A stretch of DNA of 11,580 nucleotides, taken from an uncultured Lachnospiraceae bacterium. GTDB taxonomy: Bacteria; Bacillota; Clostridia; Lachnospirales; Lachnospiraceae. A program made the position numbers and the translations under genes. The stretch spans positions 1 through 11,580 of the forward strand of contig CADBTG010000168.1 of the NCBI GenBank assembly GCA_902797475.1, read 5' to 3'. Numbering within the stretch: the first letter of the stretch is position 1; every line of letters starts with the position of its first letter. The notes under the pieces were generated by a model, which did no database searches, was not told where the DNA came from, and was given only the letters and a program-made list of their open reading frames with translations. Below, in pieces: positions 1 through 7,093 of the stretch.

Positions 1-413
1 AGAATATGGAGAAAGGCCTGATTGAGGTGGCTCCGCTTGCCTATATGCGCGGCCGCACGCTTGATAATGCCTTTATCATTCTCGACGAGGCACAGAATAC
101 GACACCTGCGCAGATGAAGATGTTCCTGACGCGTATCGGTTTCGGCTCTAAGGTTGTCGTGACCGGCGATATGACGCAAAAGGACCTTCCGGCAGGAGAA
201 GTTTCGGGCCTGGATGTCGCTAAACGCGTGCTTTCGCAGATTGATGAGATTGCTTTCTGTCCGCTGACGAGCGCCGATGTCGTAAGACACCCGCTTGTGC
301 AGAAGATTGTTCAGGCATATGAAACCTATGAACAAAAAAAGCCGAAGAATTCGGATAAGGCAAGACAGAATGAGCCCGGAATAAAGGGGGCGCGTTATGA
401 GCGTAAGCATTGA
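1..413 (+). CDS. phoH: PhoH family ATPase, C-terminal part (5' end outside window)
   Basis: This is the C-terminal part of a PhoH-like P-loop ATPase. The reading frame is open from the window edge (first whole codon at 3), so the ATG at 6 is internal and the Walker A half lies upstream. About 136 residues are visible, where the family usually has roughly 320. Seen directly: the PhoH core segment APLAYMRGRTL, the Walker B motif FIILDEAQN and the downstream motif VVTGDMTQKDLP, where many homologues have Ile in place of this Lys. The last 30 or so residues are lysine-rich and polar, probably a disordered tail. PhoH proteins are cytoplasmic ATPases linked to RNA metabolism; the exact substrate is unsettled. 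In many bacteria phoH sits next to ybeY, as here, where the stop overlaps the ybeY start by 17 bp, implying coupled translation. The family call is secure. Confidence 0.95.
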   Translation, partial: NMEKGLIEVAPLAYMRGRTLDNAFIILDEAQNTTPAQMKMFLTRIGFGSKVVVTGDMTQKDLPAGEVSGLDVAKRVLSQIDEIAFCPLTSADVVRHPLVQKIVQAYETYEQKKPKNSDKARQNEPGIKGARYERKH

Positions 414-903
414 AAGAGAAACCGAGACCGGAGCGGATTTTCCGGCTGATGAGCTGATTGCTTCCGTCATCAGTGAAGCACTGGATTATGTCGGCTGTCC
501 TTATGAGTGCTCGGTGAATGTGCTTTTGACCGATGATAAAGGAATCCGGGAGATGAACTGTGATTTCCGCGGAATCGATAAGGCTACGGATGTCCTTTCA
601 TTTCCGATGCTTTCGTTTGAAAGTCCGGCTGACTTCTCACAGGTTGAGGAGAATCCGTCCGAATATGCAGATCCGGAGACCGGAGAGCTTGTTCTCGGAG
701 ACATTGTGATATCCTGCGAACGTGCAAGGGCGCAGGCGGCGGAATTCGGCCATTCTTTAAAGAGGGAGGTCGCATTTCTCACGGCGCACAGCATGCTGCA
801 TCTTTGCGGATATGACCATATCGATGATGCGGAACGTTCCGTAATGGAACAGAAACAGGAAGAAATCCTAAATAAACTCGGGATTACCAGGGAAACGGAA
901 TAA
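397..903 (+). CDS. ybeY: Endoribonuclease YbeY (rRNA maturation factor)
   Basis: YbeY is a zinc-dependent single-strand endoribonuclease involved in 16S rRNA 3'-end maturation and ribosome quality control in the cytoplasm. The 168-residue product has the family length. The metal site H-x3-H-x5-H is intact within HSMLHLCGYDH (His131, His135, His141). The conserved segment NCDFRGIDKATDVLSFP (residues 54-70) carries the family's conserved Arg (Arg58), and LGDIVIS (about 99-105) is the usual strand before the active site. The start at 397 is supported by a purine-rich AAAGGGGG stretch (383-390) 6 bp upstream. The gene begins inside the phoH end, so the two are probably translated together, consistent with their frequent pairing and shared link to RNA. 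Confidence in identity is very high. Confidence 0.97.
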   Translation: MSVSIERETETGADFPADELIASVISEALDYVGCPYECSVNVLLTDDKGIREMNCDFRGIDKATDVLSFPMLSFESPADFSQVEENPSEYADPETGELVLGDIVISCERARAQAAEFGHSLKREVAFLTAHSMLHLCGYDHIDDAERSVMEQKQEEILNKLGITRETE

Positions 904-910
904 CGTCTGA

Positions 911-2581
911 ATGGGTACGGAAACTAACAAAAAAAGTAACGGATTTCTGCTGCAGGGAAGCATCCTTGCCGCAGCATCTTTAATTGTCCGCTTTATCGGG
1001 CTGGTGTACCGGGTTCCGCTCACGAGAATCATCGGAGAGGATGCCATCGGGTACTATCAGACGGCGTTTGAGTTTTACAGCACGGCGCTTCTTCTGAGCT
1101 CCTACAGCCTCCCGCTTGCGGTATCGAAGCTTGTTTCCGCAAGGCAGGTAACCGGACGCCATAAGGACACCCGTCGGGTGCTTTTCGTAAGCCTGATGTT
1201 TGCCCTCATTGTCGGTTCGCTTGCCTCACTCGCCGTATATTTCGGCGCGGATTTGTACGGCAGGTTCAACCATACGCCTTTGGTTGCGATTCCGTTAAGG
1301 GTGCTTGCGCCGACAATCTTCGTATTTTCCGTAATGGGAGTCATCAGAGGCTACTTTCAGGGCTACGGGGATATGGTGCCGACGGCAGTCTCGCAGATTG
1401 TCGAGCAGGTTGTCAATGCTGCAATCAGCATCATTGCAGCCCTTTACATGGTGAAAAAATACGCCGGAACACCCGAACGCGATGCATACGGCGCGGCCGG
1501 CGGCACATGGGGAACGTTTATCGGCGCCGTTGCGGGTGCTTTGATCCTGATCGGCATCTTTTTATACCGAAGCGGAAGAACCTCGGAGCTTGTGCAGTCC
1601 GATGAAAGCAAGGAGCGCGAGCGTTACTCACAAATCCTGAAGATCCTTCTTTTAACGGTCATTCCGGTCGTCATCAGCCAGACTGTGTATCAGGTTTCGG
1701 GCATTCTCGACGTATCGATTTTCAACCGGACGCTTAAAGTAAAGGAATTTGATGCCGTGACTCGTAATACCTGGTGGGGCATCTATTCCGGCAAATACAA
1801 ACTCTTAACGAATGTTCCGGTTGCCGTTGCCGCTGCCATGGGAACGGCGATTGTTCCGACGCTCGTGGCCGAAATCGCGAAGGGCAGAAAAGACCGCGTT
1901 CATGAAAAGATTGCGCTGACCGTGAAATTCAACATGATCATCGCATTTCCGTGCGCCTTCGGTTTCATGGCGCTCGGTGGTCCGATTCTTCTGATGCTGT
2001 TCGGCGATACGAGAATCCTGAATACCGAAATGATGCAGATCGGCGGCAGTGCAGTTATCTTTTTTGCGCTCTCGACCGTGACGAACGGCGTTCTGCAGGG
2101 AATCCATCACATGTTCATTCCGGTATGGCATTCCTTTGTTGCTTTAATCATTCACTGCGTCACGCTGTGGCTGCTTCTTCATTTTACGGAGCTGAATGCA
2201 CTGGCGCTTGTCATATGTAATATATTGTTTGCCCTGCTTGTCTGCATCATGAATGCGATAAGCTTAAGGCGGCTGATCGGTTACAGGCAGGAATGGCGGA
2301 CGAGTTTCGTGATTCCGTTGATCAGCGCTTCCGTGATGGGAGCATTTGCCGACATCTGTTACCGGGTGCTTTATAAACTGATCGAATTCGGGATGCCGAC
2401 GCATCCCGGCGTCAACAACCTGATTTCCTGTCTTGTCACGATCGGGCTTTGCGTGTTCGTGTTTTTTGCAACGCTTTTGCTTCTCGGAGGTGTGACCGAA
2501 GCGGAAATCAAAGACATGCCGAAGGGGCATGTGCTTGTTAAGATTCTCAGAAAACTTCACCTGTTGAGGACTCAGAAATGA
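911..2581 (+). CDS. MurJ/SpoVB-type polytopic flippase (MOP superfamily, polysaccharide biosynthesis protein)
   Basis: A 556-residue, strongly hydrophobic protein with about 14 candidate membrane segments. It resembles the YtgP/SpoVB branch of the multidrug/oligosaccharidyl-lipid/polysaccharide flippases. Seen: the N-terminal segment with RFIGLVYRVPLTRIIG, the LPLAVSKLVSA motif near residue 70, GVIRGYFQGYGDMVPTAVSQ in the middle of the N-half, and GAAGGTWGTFIGA before a second hydrophobic half. Family members flip undecaprenyl-linked precursors such as lipid II across the membrane; B. subtilis YtgP acts as a MurJ. Whether this copy is the essential lipid II flippase, a sporulation SpoVB-like protein or a capsule exporter cannot be decided from sequence, so no symbol is given. 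It starts 7 bp after ybeY with only a weak GGAA-type ribosome site, suggesting dependence on upstream translation. Its stop overlaps the next start (ATGA). Confidence 0.88.
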   Translation: MGTETNKKSNGFLLQGSILAAASLIVRFIGLVYRVPLTRIIGEDAIGYYQTAFEFYSTALLLSSYSLPLAVSKLVSARQVTGRHKDTRRVLFVSLMFALIVGSLASLAVYFGADLYGRFNHTPLVAIPLRVLAPTIFVFSVMGVIRGYFQGYGDMVPTAVSQIVEQVVNAAISIIAALYMVKKYAGTPERDAYGAAGGTWGTFIGAVAGALILIGIFLYRSGRTSELVQSDESKERERYSQILKILLLTVIPVVISQTVYQVSGILDVSIFNRTLKVKEFDAVTRNTWWGIYSGKYKLLTNVPVAVAAAMGTAIVPTLVAEIAKGRKDRVHEKIALTVKFNMIIAFPCAFGFMALGGPILLMLFGDTRILNTEMMQIGGSAVIFFALSTVTNGVLQGIHHMFIPVWHSFVALIIHCVTLWLLLHFTELNALALVICNILFALLVCIMNAISLRRLIGYRQEWRTSFVIPLISASVMGAFADICYRVLYKLIEFGMPTHPGVNNLISCLVTIGLCVFVFFATLLLLGGVTEAEIKDMPKGHVLVKILRKLHLLRTQK

Positions 2582-3834
2582 AACGGATTGCGATAATCGG
2601 AGGCGGCGCATCGGGAATGACAGCCGCACTTTCGGCAGCGGAAGCGGGTGCTTTCGTCGTTTTGTTTGAGCATAACGACCGGCTCGGAAAGAAGCTTGCC
2701 GCAACCGGAAACGGCCGCTGCAATCTCGGAAATTCCTATTTGGACGCCGACTGTTACCGCGGCGGAGATGCCTCTTTTGTTTCGGATGTCTTTGAAAAAT
2801 GTTCCCCCGAGCAGGTTCGCGTGTTCCTGTCGGAAAGAGGCCTTTCCCTTAAGGAGAAGAACGGATATTTCTATCCGAGATCCGAGCAGGCACGTTCGGT
2901 TATCGATTTCTTTACATCAAGACTATCGGCACTTAAGGTTACTGTGCTTACCGGCTGCGAAGTGACCGAAGTGATTGCGGAGAAAGCAGGCTTCACGGTC
3001 TCATTTGTCAGGAATGAAGGCAACTCATCGGAGGATATGCAGTTCGATGTCGTAATTCTCGCGACAGGCGGTCTTGCCGGGAATAATCTCGGTGTCAGCG
3101 CATTCGGATATGATACCGCAAGGTCGTTCGGACATACCATTACGCCGCTGTTTCCCGCTTTGGTGCAGCTTGTTACGAACGATAAGAATAAAAAGACGCT
3201 TTCGGGCGTTCGGACCGAGGCAAATGTTACGGTTTCCGCTTCATTCGGCGGTCATGATATTGTGAAGAAGGAAACCGGAGAGGTGCTGTTTACCGATTAC
3301 GGCATCAGCGGAATCCCGGTCATGCAGCTAAGCCGTTATGCAGGAGAAGCGCTGCAAAATGTCGGTACGGCTAGTCTGTCGCTTGATTTGATGCCGGAAT
3401 ATACGTTTGAAAAGCTGCTCGCTGAATTGAAAGAAAGAAGAGCAGCCTCCGCGGGACTGACAATCGAACAGGGGCTTACTTCGATTCTTCAGAGAAATCT
3501 TTTATACGTTACGCTGCTTCGTGCTTCTGTTGAGCCGGAGTCGCATTTTTCAAAGGCTTCGGATGAAACGCTTAAGAAACTCTGCGCGGAATTGAAGAAC
3601 TTCCGCCTCACAATAACAGGAACGAAGGATTTCTCGGCGGCGCAGGTAACGGCCGGCGGAATCAGACTCGGGGAAATACGGTCTGATACGATGGAGTCTA
3701 AGCTTAAAAAGGGACTCTATATTACGGGTGAACTGCTGGATGTTGACGGAACCTGCGGGGGCTATAATCTGCAATTTGCTTTCGCGACCGGCATTCTTGC
3801 GGGGCGTGCCGCTGCGGGACGGGAGATGAATTAA
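2578..3834 (+). CDS. HI0933/BaiN-family NAD(P)/FAD-dependent oxidoreductase
   Basis: A 418-residue flavoprotein of the HI0933-like (YhiN/BaiN) family. The N-terminal Rossmann fold has the dinucleotide motif GGGASG (residues 8-13), with the acidic residue ending the second strand at Glu31. The family signature GKKLAATGNGRCNLGN follows at 37-52. A second nucleotide-contact motif LATGG lies at 161-165, then FGYDTARSFGHTITPLFPAL. The C-terminal FAD motif spans residues 384-399 and includes GELLDVDGTCGGYNLQ. Length matches the family. One family member, BaiN, has been linked to bile-acid dehydroxylation, but most members have no assigned substrate and none can be inferred here. Translation is probably coupled to the upstream flippase through the ATGA overlap. 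The next gene, one base downstream, is a second and different flavoprotein. Confidence 0.93.
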   Translation: MKRIAIIGGGASGMTAALSAAEAGAFVVLFEHNDRLGKKLAATGNGRCNLGNSYLDADCYRGGDASFVSDVFEKCSPEQVRVFLSERGLSLKEKNGYFYPRSEQARSVIDFFTSRLSALKVTVLTGCEVTEVIAEKAGFTVSFVRNEGNSSEDMQFDVVILATGGLAGNNLGVSAFGYDTARSFGHTITPLFPALVQLVTNDKNKKTLSGVRTEANVTVSASFGGHDIVKKETGEVLFTDYGISGIPVMQLSRYAGEALQNVGTASLSLDLMPEYTFEKLLAELKERRAASAGLTIEQGLTSILQRNLLYVTLLRASVEPESHFSKASDETLKKLCAELKNFRLTITGTKDFSAAQVTAGGIRLGEIRSDTMESKLKKGLYITGELLDVDGTCGGYNLQFAFATGILAGRAAAGREMN

Positions 3835-3835
3835 G

Positions 3836-5437
3836 ATGATTAAGCTTTCAGGCATCCGCGTTCCGATTACACACAGTCAGGATGACATCCTTGCCCAGGC
3901 CGCAAAACTGCTCAGAATTCCCGTGACGCAGATCGGTGACATGGTCATTTTGAAGCAGTCTCTCGATGCAAGAGACAAGGCGCAGATCCGGTATCAGTAT
4001 GTGATTGCGGTTTCCGTTCCGGATGAGCGCCGCTTTCTTAAGAAGGGTGCGGAGCCTTATATCAAAAAGAAATACACGTTTCAGGTGACCGGAGAAGAGT
4101 ATCTATCCGAACGGCCTGTCATCATCGGAGCCGGTCCGGCCGGCCTTTTCGCCGCCTATCTGCTTGCAAAAGCCGGTTTTCGCCCGATTGTTTTGGAACG
4201 GGGAGCTTCCGTTCCCGAACGTGTTACGAAGGTGGAATCATTTTACGAAGGCGGAAAGCTTGATCCGGAGACAAATGTTCAGTTCGGTGAAGGCGGTGCC
4301 GGCACATTTTCCGACGGCAAATTAAATACGCTGATCAAGGACCGGGACGGCAAGGGTCAGTTTGTCCTCGAGACTTTTGCAGCCTTTGGCGCGCCGTCTG
4401 AAATTCTTTATAAGAATAAGCCCCACATCGGGACTGACATTTTGAGAGATGTCATAGTAAACATGCGGAAGGAAACCGAAAGACTCGGTGCAGAATTCCG
4501 CTTCCGTACGAAGGCGGACCGATTCCTTCATGAGAACGGAAGGCTTACGGGAATCGTAACGGCAGAAGGTGAAACGATTCCGTGCCGCATTGCGGTTCTT
4601 GCCATCGGTCACAGCGCCAGGGATACAATTCGTACGCTGTTTTCGGACGGCATCATGCTTGAGCCGAAGGCTTATGCGCTCGGCGTACGGATTCAGCATA
4701 AAAGAGAGTTTATCGACCGGTGCCAGTACGGAGATGCGGCAAAGCTTCTTCCGGCCGCCGATTATAAGCTTACGTATACCGCAAAGGACGGACGCGGCGT
4801 TTACTCGTTCTGCATGTGTCCGGGCGGTTATGTGGTCAATGCCTCCTCGCAGGAGGGAAGGCTTGCCGTGAACGGCATGAGTAACCACGACCGGAATGCC
4901 GATAATTCCAACGCAGCCCTGGTTGTGACGGTTACGCCCGAAGACTTTCAACGGGTAACCGGAAGCGACAGCCCGCTTTCCGGAATGGTCTGTCAGGAAA
5001 AGCTTGAAGAGGCAGCATTCCGATACGGCGACGGAAAGATTCCGACGCAGAAGCTCGGTGACTTTGCAAAGAACGTTGCTTCGACCGGATGCGGAAGCGT
5101 ATCCCCGGTTACAAAGGGCGCCGTAAGCTATACGAATCTTCGTGAATTCCTTCCGGAATATCTTTGCTCGGATCTTTTGGAAGGCATCCGTGCATTTGAC
5201 CGGATGATGCCGGGCTTTTATAATGACGATGCGCTGTTAAGCGCCGTTGAGTCGAGAACCTCTTCGCCGGTACGGATTCTCCGCTCCGAAGATCTGGAAT
5301 CGGTTTCGTTAAGCGGGCTTTATCCGTGCGGAGAAGGAGCCGGTTATGCAGGCGGCATCATGTCCGCCGCAATGGACGGCATCCGCGTTTTTGAAGCGAT
5401 TATAAAAAAATACCATGTTGCAGGAGATAAATCATGA
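3836..5437 (+). CDS. COG2509-type FAD-dependent dehydrogenase (function unknown)
   Basis: A 533-residue putative FAD-dependent oxidoreductase. The first ~90 residues form the small N-terminal domain typical of this group. It is followed by a Rossmann FAD motif VIIGAGPAGLFAA (dinucleotide glycines 98, 100, 103) and an acidic ERG at 121-123. The glycine-rich GEGGAGTFSDGKLNT at 141-155 and the C-terminal FAD-contact motif YPCGEGAGYAGGIMSAAMDG at 496-515 are both family hallmarks. Several cysteines (for example in FCMCPGG and TGCGS) are visible, but no clear iron-sulfur motif. The substrate is unknown for the family. The start at 3836 follows the previous stop by one base, with GGGAG (3821-3825) 10 bp upstream as the likely ribosome site; the stop overlaps proB by ATGA. 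This position suggests co-expression with proline synthesis, though a functional link is only inference. Confidence 0.92.
   Translation: MIKLSGIRVPITHSQDDILAQAAKLLRIPVTQIGDMVILKQSLDARDKAQIRYQYVIAVSVPDERRFLKKGAEPYIKKKYTFQVTGEEYLSERPVIIGAGPAGLFAAYLLAKAGFRPIVLERGASVPERVTKVESFYEGGKLDPETNVQFGEGGAGTFSDGKLNTLIKDRDGKGQFVLETFAAFGAPSEILYKNKPHIGTDILRDVIVNMRKETERLGAEFRFRTKADRFLHENGRLTGIVTAEGETIPCRIAVLAIGHSARDTIRTLFSDGIMLEPKAYALGVRIQHKREFIDRCQYGDAAKLLPAADYKLTYTAKDGRGVYSFCMCPGGYVVNASSQEGRLAVNGMSNHDRNADNSNAALVVTVTPEDFQRVTGSDSPLSGMVCQEKLEEAAFRYGDGKIPTQKLGDFAKNVASTGCGSVSPVTKGAVSYTNLREFLPEYLCSDLLEGIRAFDRMMPGFYNDDALLSAVESRTSSPVRILRSEDLESVSLSGLYPCGEGAGYAGGIMSAAMDGIRVFEAIIKKYHVAGDKS
5422..5426 (+). promoter_or_regulatory. 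Ribosome binding site for proB
   Basis: AGGAG lies 7 bp before the ATG at 5434, inside the last codons of the upstream flavoprotein gene. It decides in favour of this start over the in-frame ATG at 5452, which has no comparable site. Confidence 0.75.
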
Positions 5438-6276
5438 ATCGTAGCGAATTGATGAACCGGAAACAGAGAATTGTCATCAAGGTAGGTTCCTCAACCCTGA
5501 CGCATCCGGAAACCGGTGCGATGAATCTGACCAAAATGGAGCGTCTTGTCCGTATTCTTGCGGATATAAGAAACAGCGGCAGAGACGTAGTTCTGGTATC
5601 CTCAGGCGCCATCGCGGTAGGCCGTAAGGCAATGAATATTACCGAGCGCCCGAAGGAGCAGGATTTGAAGCAGGCCTGTGCCGCCATCGGCCAGTCCCGT
5701 CTGATGATGGTCTATCAAAGACTGTTTGCGGAATACAACAAAATCACCGCACAGGTTCTGATCACCAAGGATACGATGATTCAGGATACGATGCGCCGGA
5801 ACGCAAGAAGCACGTTCATGAAGCTTCTCGAGATGGGCACGATTCCCGTGGTAAATGAGAACGATACCGTCGCAACAGACGAAATCGAATTCGGTGACAA
5901 CGATACGCTTTCCGCAATCGTTGCTGCTTTGATTCATGCCGATCTTCTGATCATCCTTTCCGACCAGGACGGCTTCTTTACGGCAGATCCGAGAAAAGAT
6001 CCCGATGCAAAACTCGTGGAGGAGATCACCTTTATCACGGATGAACTTGAAGCCATGGCTGGCGGAGCAGGCTCCGATGTCGGAACCGGCGGAATGGCCG
6101 CCAAGGTAAGCGCTGCAAGAATCGCAAACGATGCAGGCGCAGACATGGTCATCGCGAACGGAAATGATATGAACAATATCACGCGCGTTCTTGAAGGACA
6201 GAATGTCGGAACGCTGTTCCGCGCACACAGAAACGAGAATTTCCACCTGATCGATTATCTGAGAAAAGAGCGTTAG
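5434..6276 (+). CDS. proB: Glutamate 5-kinase (ProB), short form without PUA domain
   Basis: ProB phosphorylates L-glutamate with ATP to gamma-glutamyl phosphate, the committed and normally proline-inhibited step of proline synthesis, in the cytoplasm. The 280-residue protein is a complete amino-acid-kinase domain. Seen: IKVGSST (15-21) for phosphate binding, LVSSGAIAVG (54-63), IPVVNENDTVA (137-147) and FGDNDTLSA (153-161) for glutamate and Mg contacts, LSDQDGFFTADP (175-186), and GTGGMAAK (207-214) near the ATP site. The ~100-residue C-terminal PUA domain of E. coli ProB (367 residues) is absent. The protein ends cleanly after the kinase fold, so this is the known short form, not a truncation. 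The partner proA lies 818 bp downstream, separated by two small genes. Feedback inhibition by proline resides in the kinase domain and may be kept. Confidence 0.97.
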   Translation: MNRSELMNRKQRIVIKVGSSTLTHPETGAMNLTKMERLVRILADIRNSGRDVVLVSSGAIAVGRKAMNITERPKEQDLKQACAAIGQSRLMMVYQRLFAEYNKITAQVLITKDTMIQDTMRRNARSTFMKLLEMGTIPVVNENDTVATDEIEFGDNDTLSAIVAALIHADLLIILSDQDGFFTADPRKDPDAKLVEEITFITDELEAMAGGAGSDVGTGGMAAKVSAARIANDAGADMVIANGNDMNNITRVLEGQNVGTLFRAHRNENFHLIDYLRKER

Positions 6277-6277
6277 C

Positions 6278-6490
6278 ATGAACGAAGAAAAGATAGCGAG
6301 AATCAATCAGCTGTATAAGAAGTCTAAGGCGGAGGGCCTGACACGCGAGGAGAAGATCGAGCAGGCTGAGCTTCGCTCGGAATACATCGCCGCAATCCGT
6401 GCGGATCTGCAGGATTCCATGAATCATATTTCGCTGCTGAATCCGGACGGGACGATTACCGACGTCAAAGATTTGAAAAGAAAGAATTAA
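6278..6490 (+). CDS. DUF896 / UPF0291 family small protein (YnzC-like)
   Basis: A 70-residue, charged, helix-rich protein matching the DUF896 (UPF0291) family. It has the characteristic start EEKIARINQLYKKSKAEGLT, the following EEKIEQAELRSEYIAAIR and a short tail with NPDGTI. The best-known relative, B. subtilis YnzC, is about 77 residues, forms a two-helix hairpin and has no established function; there it belongs to the SOS-regulated yneA operon. Here it sits one base after proB and 23 bp before the folate gene, with no LexA-like box in the adjoining sequence, so it is expected to follow proB expression. No membrane segment, cysteine or catalytic motif is visible. The family call is secure and the function is unknown. 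Confidence 0.93.
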   Translation: MNEEKIARINQLYKKSKAEGLTREEKIEQAELRSEYIAAIRADLQDSMNHISLLNPDGTITDVKDLKRKN

Positions 6491-6513
6491 AAGTCAGTGC
6501 AGAGGGAAGAAAC

Positions 6514-7080
6514 ATGACAAAAAGCGAACTGAGAGACATGATGAAAAGGCGCCGCAGAAGCCTTTCCGCAACGAAGATTCTGTGCTACAGCGCAATCGTA
6601 ACCGATAAGCTGTTGCATGAGGACTGTTACCGCGAGGCGGACACGATTCTCGGATATTATTCCGTAAGCGCCGAGGTTTCTCTGGATTATTTGTTTGACC
6701 AGGCCTGGAAGGACGGAAAGAAGGTTGCCCTTCCGGTTTGTCTCCCGGGTCATGAGATGGAATTCAGGCTTTATACGAAGCAGACCGAGATGGAGAAGAG
6801 CATGTTCAACATCCCGGAGCCGACCAAAAGCGAGAAGGTCGATCCGGCCAAAGGCAAATGCCTGATCATCGTCCCGGGCGTCGTATTTGACCCGGACGGA
6901 AACCGAATCGGGTACGGCGGCGGATATTATGACCGCTTTTTAGCGAAGTACCCCGACATCCCGCGCGTCATGCTCGCCTATGAAATGCAGAAAACAGTCA
7001 GTGTTCCGTATGACGGAAACGATGTTCCCGTAAACCTTGTGTTAACCGAAACAGACCGTTATCCCGGATTGGAAGCCTGA
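6514..7080 (+). CDS. 5-formyltetrahydrofolate cyclo-ligase (MTHFS)
   Basis: A 188-residue enzyme of the 5-FCL/YgfA family. These use ATP to convert 5-formyltetrahydrofolate to 5,10-methenyltetrahydrofolate, recovering a storage or inhibitory folate for one-carbon metabolism. Seen: the N-terminal K-x2-L-R with a basic stretch (KRRRRSL) used for nucleotide contact, ILGYYSVSAEVSLDYL around residues 45-60, and the hallmark stretch VPGVVFDPDGNRIGYGGG followed by YYDR (120-141). The family-typical ending with LVLTETD is also present. Length is normal. The ribosome site AGAGGGA lies about 7 bp before the ATG. Its place between proB and proA is not metabolically obvious; it may reflect co-transcription of housekeeping genes rather than a proline role. 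Identity confidence is high. Confidence 0.95.
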   Translation: MTKSELRDMMKRRRRSLSATKILCYSAIVTDKLLHEDCYREADTILGYYSVSAEVSLDYLFDQAWKDGKKVALPVCLPGHEMEFRLYTKQTEMEKSMFNIPEPTKSEKVDPAKGKCLIIVPGVVFDPDGNRIGYGGGYYDRFLAKYPDIPRVMLAYEMQKTVSVPYDGNDVPVNLVLTETDRYPGLEA

Positions 7081-7093
7081 AAGGAGAATCGAC

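Noticed and set aside
5404..5410. Seven-A run near the 3' end of the COG2509-type gene as a frameshift or phase-variation site
   Set aside because: A shift there would only swap the last few residues and end at nearly the same place, with no supporting secondary structure.
5434..6276. ProB as a truncated gene because the PUA domain is missing
   Set aside because: The kinase domain is complete, the stop is followed in one base by the next gene, and PUA-less ProB is a known form.
5602..6306. Minus-strand open frame (234 codons) opposite proB
   Set aside because: Same reasoning: proB is complete and motif-rich, and the opposite frame has no family features.
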